Positions 56,619-64,000 of a stretch of DNA of 64,000 nucleotides are shown here, one piece after another. Position 1 is the first letter of the stretch. Each line of letters begins with the position of its first letter. The stretch comes from Shewanella mangrovisoli. Its GTDB lineage: Bacteria; Pseudomonadota; Gammaproteobacteria; Enterobacterales; Shewanellaceae. The stretch is from assembly GCF_019457635.1 (NCBI RefSeq), contig NZ_CP080412.1, positions 1,984,001-2,048,000 of the forward strand, written 5' to 3'. A program made the position numbers and the translations under genes. The notes below the pieces were generated by a model. That model was not told the DNA's origin and made no database searches. It worked only from the letters and a program-made list of their open reading frames with translations.

Positions 56619-56966
56619 TTAAAAAGGGAAGAGCACGGCGAGCAGCACTAAACTGGAACCCAGCAGTAGCCCCTGTTGCAGCAGGCGTTGGCCTTGAATA
56701 AGGCTGTTTTTACCTTGTTTTAAGCTGGTAATAAGTTGATTGTGTTTATAAATTCGGCAAGTCAACTCATCGGTTTGGGGATCGATAAACAGCTTGAAAC
56801 TGCATTGATGGCCATCATTGAGCTGCACTTTATGTACGCTGTTCGGGCCAAAGTTAAACTTGCGCGACACCATCTGCCCATTCACGAACACACGTTCAAT
56901 TCCAAACCAATCACTGGCCTGTAGCTCAACCGAGTCCTGATTTAACTCGTACTTAAAACTGACCAT
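56619..56966 (-). CDS. Small protein with C-terminal membrane helix, unknown function
   Basis: I do not recognise a family. I chose ATG 56966 (MVSFKYELNQDSVELQASDW, 115 residues), since AAGGGA lies six bases upstream; ATG 57014 is further upstream. The first 65 residues have beta-strand character (RVFVNGQMVSRKFNFG, SFKLFIDPQTDELTCRIY). A linker follows, and a C-terminal hydrophobic helix (LLLGSSLVLLAVLFPF) would anchor it in the membrane, with the soluble part likely in the cytoplasm. It stands alone between the S8 peptidase and the leucine-type dehydrogenase. Confidence 0.68.
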   Translation of the reverse strand: MVSFKYELNQDSVELQASDWFGIERVFVNGQMVSRKFNFGPNSVHKVQLNDGHQCSFKLFIDPQTDELTCRIYKHNQLITSLKQGKNSLIQGQRLLQQGLLLGSSLVLLAVLFPF

Positions 56967-57159
56967 ATGCAATCCCTTCATTGACAGACGAGTGATTAAT
57001 TCAAGCAGAGGCACATAGGCTTTTCCACTACAGAAAAGTGAATTTTACGTGGCGTTTTGGTATCTGATTGGTATTAAGAGGAATTTATTTTTAGCTGGAT
57101 AAACGAAGCGAGGGAAGAGGTTGAGGCGAACAACAAGTCGTTGTCCGCCTATAGCATGA

Positions 57160-58194
57160 TTAGGCTTTTGCTGCTTGATAAATGGCACGGGCCATTTCGT
57201 CTGCAACCGCCGCAGTAGTGCGGTTTTCAGCATCGGCTTTAGTGAAAATCTTCAGCAATGTGTTGTAGATTTCTCTGACCTTAGCTTCTGATTTCGCCGC
57301 ATCATAGTCTTTTTCAAATGACACGTTGATGATACCGCCTGCGTTAATCACATAGTCTGGTGCATACAGAATGCCCATTTCTTTTAACTGCTCACCATGG
57401 CGAACTTCAGCTAATTGGTTGTTGGCGCAACCGGCAACAATCTTAGCTTTAAGTTGTGGCAGGGTCACATCGTTTAAAGTGGCACCTAATGCACATGGCG
57501 CATAGACATCAACGTCTTGGGCATAGATATCCTGTGGGGCAACAACGATGGCGCCAAAGTCGGTAGCCACTTTATCGAGTGAAGCTTGGTGAATATCGGT
57601 GACGATAAGCTCAGCACCTTCTTCATGCAGATGTTTACACAGGTAATAACCCACATGGCCCACACCTTGAACGGCAATCTTAAGGCCTTTTAAGCTGTCT
57701 AAACCGAGTTTGTGTTTAACGGCAGCTTTGATCCCTAAATAGGTGCCTAATGCAGTAAAGGGTGATGGATCGCCGCTCTTGCCTTCAAGACCCGCCATGT
57801 ATGGGGTTTCTTGATGAGCGATCATGATATCCGCTGTTGTGGTACCTACGTCTTCAGCAGAATAGTAACGTCCACCCAGGCTATTGATGAAACGGCCAAA
57901 CGCACGGAAGAGGGCTTCGCGATCAGGGCGCTTAGGATCGGCAATAATCACTGACTTACCACCACCCATGGTTAAACCTGCGAGGGCGTTTTTGTACGTC
58001 ATACCGCGGGAGAGGCGTAATACGTCTGTCAGGGCTTCATCGTCGGATTGGTAGTTCCACATCCGGCAGCCACCCACAGCAGGACCTAAGTTGGTGTTAT
58101 GGATGGCAACGATGGCTTTTAAGCCACTCTCTTTATCATGACAGAATACGACCTGTTCATGTTCATCAAAGGATACATGATTAAATACAGCCAC
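57160..58194 (-). CDS. ldh: Leucine-type (Glu/Leu/Phe/Val family) dehydrogenase
   Basis: It catalyses NAD-dependent oxidative deamination of branched-chain amino acids, or the reverse. The 344 residues start at GTG 58194 (MAVFNHVSFDEHEQVVF), with GGAG eight bases upstream. In-frame codons further upstream are probably not used. Visible are the amino-acid domain with NLGPAVGGCRMW and the catalytic Lys-containing TYKNALAGLTMGGGK, and the Rossmann domain with VQGVGHVGYYL. The motif and length fit leucine dehydrogenase better than glutamate dehydrogenase. Substrate choice is inferred from family only. It is a single gene. Confidence 0.9.
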   Translation of the reverse strand: MAVFNHVSFDEHEQVVFCHDKESGLKAIVAIHNTNLGPAVGGCRMWNYQSDDEALTDVLRLSRGMTYKNALAGLTMGGGKSVIIADPKRPDREALFRAFGRFINSLGGRYYSAEDVGTTTADIMIAHQETPYMAGLEGKSGDPSPFTALGTYLGIKAAVKHKLGLDSLKGLKIAVQGVGHVGYYLCKHLHEEGAELIVTDIHQASLDKVATDFGAIVVAPQDIYAQDVDVYAPCALGATLNDVTLPQLKAKIVAGCANNQLAEVRHGEQLKEMGILYAPDYVINAGGIINVSFEKDYDAAKSEAKVREIYNTLLKIFTKADAENRTTAAVADEMARAIYQAAKA

Positions 58195-58473
58195 GTGAAG
58201 TTCTCCGCTATACACAATAAAACGTCGATGGAATCACTTCCCATCGACAGCTCGTTATATTTATTGCAGAACCATAGCATTTAGCGATACTCTCAACCAT
58301 GCATAATGACCGAATAAATAGATTATTTGTGGCAATCTAGCTTTCCACTTTACGTAAACGTAAGGTTTTTAGTGTGAAACCAGTTTTTACTGGGATAATC
58401 TCAGACATTAGAACGATTCGCGTGCTGTCCCAAGAATGAGAGCCGCGTAATAACAATAAGATAGGACGGAAGT

Positions 58474-58932
58474 ATGACTGAACAAGCTGTCGACCAGGCT
58501 CAACCAACAATCTCTCCAGAAGAAATGGAGAAACTGCGCCAAGAGTGGGTCAGAACTCAATTTCAAAAAGCGAACCGTTTTCTAGCCGAGAAAGGGGTGA
58601 TCCCAAGTAAAGTGTTAGCCGACGAAAGCCGTTATCTGGCGCCTTATTTAGCGATTTGGAAAATGGAATCTAAGCGTCCTTCGGCCAAAACCTATTGGGT
58701 GATGTCTGGCGATTTACCGTCGGATTTTGTCGACGTCAAAGTCGCGAAAACGGCGCGCGATGCGATTCGTCACTTCTCTATGATGTGGCAGATGCAGGCC
58801 GAAAACCTGATCCGCTCAGGCGCAGTCCAACGTGATGCGACGCAGGCAAAATTTGCGCAGTTATTAGTATCACGTGCTGAGAGCTTGTATCGTATGCACA
58901 ATGATGAAAAGCTTTGGAATACTAATGCTTAA
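58474..58932 (+). CDS. DUF4826-like conserved protein
   Basis: This 152-residue cytoplasmic protein has unknown function. It is mostly helical. An acidic start (EQAVDQAQPTISPEEMEKLRQEW) is followed by a Trp-rich middle (YLAIWKMESKRP, TYWVMSGDLPSDFV) and a long helix with HFSMMWQMQAENLI. The pattern fits the DUF4826 family found in Shewanella and relatives, from memory. No membrane or signal sequence is present. A GGA-type ribosome site lies before the ATG. It is divergent from the dehydrogenase gene. Confidence 0.75.
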   Translation: MTEQAVDQAQPTISPEEMEKLRQEWVRTQFQKANRFLAEKGVIPSKVLADESRYLAPYLAIWKMESKRPSAKTYWVMSGDLPSDFVDVKVAKTARDAIRHFSMMWQMQAENLIRSGAVQRDATQAKFAQLLVSRAESLYRMHNDEKLWNTNA

Positions 58933-58953
58933 TCTAGTGTTAGCGTAAAAACT

Positions 58954-58977
58954 AAAGGCACTCAGTTGAGTGCCTTT
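58954..58977. terminator. Terminator between DUF4826-like gene and roxA
   Basis: AAAGGCACTC pairs with GAGTGCCTTT around a short loop (58954-58977), followed by ATT. It lies between convergent genes. Confidence 0.8.
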
Positions 58978-59029
58978 ATTGTTTTGGGTGACGCTAATCT
59001 GTCGACCTCACGCAATAGTGCGCTAAGGC

Positions 59030-60169
59030 TTAAGCTTCATCGTCACTTAAATAATATAAGCCTTGATTGATTAGCTTAAGCAGTAGTTCTTGCACTTCAG
59101 CATGCTTACACAGTGCCATGGCGCTGTCGCTATCAAAGCTGACATGATCGCTTAACTGGATTAACACGGCTTCTGGCGTATTGGGCAGCTCATAAATTTC
59201 GCCATTGATGAATAAGCGAGATTGAGTGTCGTTTTCTAAACGCAGCACTTTTAAGCCGCCGATGCGATTAACGCCGGCGCCTTGCTCGAACGCATCCTGG
59301 AGATCGTCTGCGTTATAGGCTTCTTCACCCTCGCAGATATCCAGTTCAAAACGGTTTTGACTCAACAGTTTACCTAGCACCACTTGGTAGCTTGTTGGAT
59401 CTTGAGCGAGCTGGCTTAACAGCGACATGATCCCGAGCTGATGATCTTGACTGATCACGCCAGGATTTGCATGCTCAGTCGCCGAGGTGAAACGCTGCTG
59501 ACCTAAGTTATTGTCGAGCAAGTAATCGGCAACTTCACTGGCGAGCTCCTGTTGGCTCGGTGCGCGGTAACCAATTGAATAGCTTAAGGCTAAGGTTAAG
59601 GTTTCACCGCAGTGTGGGTAACCAGGCGGAATATATAGCACGTCGCCTTTCTCTAATACCACGTCGATGATGGGCTCGAAGTCTTCCACCAGTGGCGAGT
59701 TCGGGTTGCCGCCACGGCGTTGCTGCGGCGTATTAGCCCCAACAGTCCAGCGACGCTCGCCTTCACCTTGGATGATAAACACATCGTAGTTATCAACGTG
59801 TGGACCGACACCGCCATTTGGGGTCGCGAAGGACACCATCAAATCATCGAATCGCCAGTCGGGCAGAAAACGAAACGCTTCCACTAATGGCTGAGAGTCC
59901 GGGTACCAATGGTTTACGGCTTGCACCAGTAATTGCCAGTGGGTTTCACCGTAATTGTCGTAATCCTCGAACGGGCCTTGGATCACTTCCCAGTTGTCTT
60001 TTTGAGTGACCACGATGCGCGAGGTGATTTCTTCTTCACAGGCAAGGCCTGCAAGCTCATCGGCGCTGATCGGATCTTCAAAGTCAGGGAAAGCGCCCTT
60101 GATGACCACAGGTTTTTGTTGCCAGTGTTCCTTGAGGAACTGGGCGATATCGAGATTGAGTGTATACAT
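59030..60169 (-). CDS. roxA: Ribosomal protein uL16 3-hydroxylase (RoxA, YcfD)
   Basis: It is a JmjC-type 2OG-Fe(II) oxygenase that hydroxylates Arg81 of ribosomal protein uL16 in E. coli. The 379 residues match E. coli YcfD in length. The iron triad His124-Asp126 (GPHVDNYDVF) and His186 (PPGYPHCGET) occupies the same places as E. coli His125, Asp127 and His187. A C-terminal winged-helix-like region follows the catalytic domain. In E. coli ycfD lies next to phoQ and purB. Here it keeps purB as a neighbour, while phoPQ is elsewhere. Confidence 0.95.
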   Translation of the reverse strand: MYTLNLDIAQFLKEHWQQKPVVIKGAFPDFEDPISADELAGLACEEEITSRIVVTQKDNWEVIQGPFEDYDNYGETHWQLLVQAVNHWYPDSQPLVEAFRFLPDWRFDDLMVSFATPNGGVGPHVDNYDVFIIQGEGERRWTVGANTPQQRRGGNPNSPLVEDFEPIIDVVLEKGDVLYIPPGYPHCGETLTLALSYSIGYRAPSQQELASEVADYLLDNNLGQQRFTSATEHANPGVISQDHQLGIMSLLSQLAQDPTSYQVVLGKLLSQNRFELDICEGEEAYNADDLQDAFEQGAGVNRIGGLKVLRLENDTQSRLFINGEIYELPNTPEAVLIQLSDHVSFDSDSAMALCKHAEVQELLLKLINQGLYYLSDDEA

Positions 60170-60295
60170 AGTATCAAAAAAGGCGACTACATCGAATGTA
60201 ACCGCCTTAATCCTTATTTATGGCTGATAAACAATTTCAGCTCGCGAATCTTTGCTCTCGCTACTTTGTGAGCAAACTCCGCTGAGCTAAAAATA

Positions 60296-61687
<1,392 letters not shown>

Positions 61688-61695
61688 TTATTTTA

Positions 61696-62313
61696 TTATA
61701 GGGTAAGACTTTTCTTGGCTGTGTCTATGATGGCTTTACGGGCGAAGACTAAGTGTCGACGTTTACCGCCCAGTTGTCGCCATAACACGGCGCTGCGCAT
61801 GGCTGCGAGCAGCAGGGCGCGAATTTTGTGTTGTACCAGTGGACGTTGCAGACACAGCGGATTGCCTGAGATCTGAATCTTAGGTCCAAGATTACTGATA
61901 ATGTCGCTATAAATACTGGCCAGATTAGCAATGACTTGCTCATCGGTGATCGCAAAATGATGTAGCTGACGATTCACTTGATTGATGCGTTCGGCAAGCA
62001 TGGCTAAACCGCTGTTCGAACGGGTTAATTTACGTTCAAGCGCCAAAATGCCGACCAGATAGCGGGTGATTTCCACATCTTTTTGACTGCTGTCGCCCAG
62101 TTGATTTAACACCAACTGATAACCTTTGTGCAGGGCAGCCTTGTCTTGATAGACATCGGCGGCGCTTTCAGGGTCGGTCACTAAAATAGTGTTTAAACTG
62201 GCCGCCAGCTCATCAGTGTCACTCTCACCATGACGGGCTAAATGCTGAACTTGCGCAATGGCCTGCAGTATTCCTGCAAAGGCCATGGTGCGATTATGGA
62301 GCTGCTCGTTCAC
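61696..62313 (-). CDS. hflD: High-frequency lysogenization protein HflD homologue
   Basis: HflD is a helical cytoplasmic protein peripherally bound to the membrane. In E. coli it modulates lambda CII stability. The 205 residues are almost entirely helical, with [23 protein letters not shown] at the N terminus and [28 protein letters not shown] near the end, as in E. coli YcfC. The start is GTG at 62313, with GAGGAT six bases upstream. It is three bases after mnmA and 29 bases before purB, so it is a middle operon gene. Its native role outside phage biology is unclear. Confidence 0.93.
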   Translation of the reverse strand: MNEQLHNRTMAFAGILQAIAQVQHLARHGESDTDELAASLNTILVTDPESAADVYQDKAALHKGYQLVLNQLGDSSQKDVEITRYLVGILALERKLTRSNSGLAMLAERINQVNRQLHHFAITDEQVIANLASIYSDIISNLGPKIQISGNPLCLQRPLVQHKIRALLLAAMRSAVLWRQLGGKRRHLVFARKAIIDTAKKSLTL

Positions 62314-62316
62314 GGC

Positions 62317-63435
62317 TTATCCTCGGATCAGTTGATCGATAATTCCGCCACCTAGGCACACTTCGCCATCGTAGAATACCGCTGATTGGCCAGGGGTCAC
62401 GGCGGCAACAGGCTCGTCAAACACCACCTTGAGGGTATTATCATCAAGATAGGTGAGGGTGCAGGGGATATCCTGCTGGCGGTAACGGGTTTTCACCACA
62501 ATCTGGCTGCCTTCGGCGGGACCTTTGCGGTCGACCCAATGCAATTGATTGACGAGCATGCCGTTGGACATCAAACGCGGGTGATGCCCACCTTGGCCAA
62601 CCACCAAGACATTACGTTTGAGATCTTTATCGACCACGTACCAAGGATCGTCATTGCTGTTTTTCATGCCACCAATGCCTAGACCTTTACGTTGGCCTAA
62701 GGTGTGGTACATTAAGCCTTGGTGCTTGCCAATGATTTCGCCTTCGGCGGTTTCGATATTGCCCGGTTGCGCTGGTAAGTAATTGCCTAAGAACTCAGTG
62801 AATTTACGCTCACCGATAAAGCAAATGCCAGTGCTGTCCTTTTTATCATGGGTAATTAAGCCCATTTTTTTAGCGATTTCACGCACTTCGTGCTTTTCGA
62901 GTTCACCAACGGGGAACAGGCTCCGCGCCACTTGTTCATGGCTTAAGGTATACAGGAAGTAGCTCTGATCCTTATTGTTATCGACTCCGCGCAGCATTTG
63001 TGTGGTGCCATCGGCATTATCGCGGCGGCGCACATAGTGGCCCATGGCGATGTAGTCGGCATCGAGGATATCGTCGGCAAAGTCTAAAAAGGCTTTAAAT
63101 TTGATTTCTTTGTTGCACATGATGTCGGGGTTAGGGGTACGACCCGCCTTGTATTCGGCGAGGAAATACTCGAACACATTGTCCCAATATTCGGCGGCAA
63201 AGTTGACCGTGTGCAGTTTGATCCCAAGCTTGTCGCATACGGCTTGAGCATCCTTTAAATCTTCGGCGGCCGCGCAATACTCGTCGTTGTCATCTTCTTC
63301 CCAGTTCTTCATGAAAAGGCCTTCAACCTGATAGCCTTGCTGCATAAGCAAATAGGCTGAAACAGATGAATCAACACCGCCGGACATGCCGACAATGACT
63401 TTTTTTCCTGTATGAGTGGGTTCGATTGATGTCAT
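62317..63435 (-). CDS. mnmA: tRNA-specific 2-thiouridylase MnmA
   Basis: MnmA thiolates U34 of tRNA-Lys, -Glu and -Gln. I chose ATG 63435 ([16 protein letters not shown], 372 residues), since it matches the normal length and has AGGA just upstream. An ATG at 63552 would add 39 residues without family similarity. The PP-loop [15 protein letters not shown], the catalytic Cys in [12 protein letters not shown] and the second Cys in [13 protein letters not shown] are intact. A C-terminal tRNA-binding barrel follows. The next gene upstream is nudJ, as in E. coli. Confidence 0.96.
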   Translation of the reverse strand: MTSIEPTHTGKKVIVGMSGGVDSSVSAYLLMQQGYQVEGLFMKNWEEDDNDEYCAAAEDLKDAQAVCDKLGIKLHTVNFAAEYWDNVFEYFLAEYKAGRTPNPDIMCNKEIKFKAFLDFADDILDADYIAMGHYVRRRDNADGTTQMLRGVDNNKDQSYFLYTLSHEQVARSLFPVGELEKHEVREIAKKMGLITHDKKDSTGICFIGERKFTEFLGNYLPAQPGNIETAEGEIIGKHQGLMYHTLGQRKGLGIGGMKNSNDDPWYVVDKDLKRNVLVVGQGGHHPRLMSNGMLVNQLHWVDRKGPAEGSQIVVKTRYRQQDIPCTLTYLDDNTLKVVFDEPVAAVTPGQSAVFYDGEVCLGGGIIDQLIRG

Positions 63436-63656
63436 AGATCCTAAAAACCATTGAGTATATGTATTGGTTAGCCGTGAGGATGACTCACCTTGGTGGGTCA
63501 CGCTCACGTTAAAATCTGCGTCTTCGCTTAGACTGTGTTTGATGGCAGACAAGCGGGCGATTCATCGAGCGAGTGTTTGCTAAAACAGCGCTTAAATGCC
63601 GTGTTGAATCGCGAATTTACGCGGGGGCGTATTCTATCACGCCTTGTCGCTTGGGG

Positions 63657-64000
63657 CTATCTTTGACATCCCGTCAGACGCTGACTATTGAGTAATTCGA
63701 GGGAATAGGTTTGCCCCTGTTGCTGTTGATGGCGGTAATCCTTAAGGCAATCGAGCACCAATGGGCTACGAAGCTGTTGCGTTTTGGCTTCGATTTGCTC
63801 AAAGCTCAGCCAATGGGCGGCATCAATATCCGCATCCTGTGGTTGTGAGGGGAGCAGTGCATCGACTTGTACGAAAAAGGTAAAGCGCACAAAAGCGAGG
63901 GCGTCACTGGCACTAAACTGATAAATCCCCACTAAACCCTGTGGCTCAAGATTAAGCCCAGTTTCTTCGAGCACTTCACGTTTACAGGCTTGGATCAGAC
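63657..64000 (-). CDS. nudJ: NudJ-like Nudix hydrolase, partial (5' end outside window)
   Basis: Only the C-terminal part lies inside the window. The gene is transcribed leftwards and its start is beyond position 64000. The visible piece includes the end of the Nudix box, REVLEETGL, with the metal-binding Glu pair. It is followed by EPQGLVGIYQFSASDALAFVRFTFFV and a C terminus of about 60 residues. NudJ in E. coli is a nucleoside tri- and diphosphate and thiamine pyrophosphate phosphatase encoded directly upstream of mnmA, and the same order here supports the name. Confidence 0.88.
   Translation of the reverse strand, partial: LIQACKREVLEETGLNLEPQGLVGIYQFSASDALAFVRFTFFVQVDALLPSQPQDADIDAAHWLSFEQIEAKTQQLRSPLVLDCLKDYRHQQQQGQTYSLELLNSQRLTGCQR

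Noticed and set aside
63436..63552. 39-residue N-terminal extension of MnmA
   Set aside because: It is not like any MnmA start, and ATG 63435 has a good ribosome site and gives the normal length.

Overview
This window looks like ordinary chromosomal DNA of a Shewanella-type marine gammaproteobacterium. The proteins resemble Shewanella and E. coli orthologues throughout, and the block of RND pump genes, gltA, sdhCDAB, sucABCD, rnk, fur and sirtuin is a layout I associate with Shewanella. The species cannot be fixed by reading alone. I saw no rRNA, tRNA, CRISPR array, prophage or plasmid genes. The one mobile element I can support is a small non-autonomous inverted-repeat element.

Layout. 1-2.1 kb: the 3' part of a MATE transporter, a small DUF2986 protein and a YqfB-like ASCH protein. 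2.2-9.7 kb (minus strand): an RND efflux operon with one lipoprotein adaptor and two different permeases. 9.9-21.3 kb: a tricarboxylic acid cycle block, with gltA divergent from sdhCDAB, followed by sucAB and sucCD. Together they make citrate synthase, succinate dehydrogenase, the E1 and E2 parts of 2-oxoglutarate dehydrogenase, and succinyl-CoA synthetase. The E3 subunit is not here. 21.6-31 kb: rnk, an acetyltransferase, fur, a CobB-type sirtuin, a P-loop kinase-like protein, a small membrane protein, corA, an HD-GYP protein, a 2OG-Fe(II) oxygenase and a PhoP/PhoQ-like two-component pair. 31-36.6 kb: a dicarboxylate/amino-acid symporter, a large Ig-repeat lipoprotein and astB. 36.9-43.2 kb: topA, a membrane-anchored coiled-coil protein, cysB, a LuxR-type response regulator and a thioesterase. 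43.3-51.3 kb: aroH, the mobile element, ppsR divergent from ppsA, and ydiJ. E. coli also groups ppsA, ppsR and aroH. 51.4-58.9 kb: a DUF1285 protein, a MarR regulator, a large secreted S8 protease, a small membrane protein, a leucine-type dehydrogenase and a DUF4826-like protein. 59-64 kb (minus strand): roxA (ycfD), then nudJ (cut by the window edge), mnmA, hflD and purB in transcription order. This matches the E. coli order, except that phoPQ lies about 30 kb away here.

Most genes are ordinary housekeeping genes. I did not find a clearly new multi-gene system. The most interesting items are the 280-bp element at the ppsR stop codon, with TA flanks and three sets of interlocking internal inverted repeats; an RND permease with an extra hydrophobic segment in its central linker; an HxE-type 2OG oxygenase; a PhoQ-like kinase with Arg in place of the usual Pro after its His box; and the large S8 protease and Ig-repeat lipoprotein.
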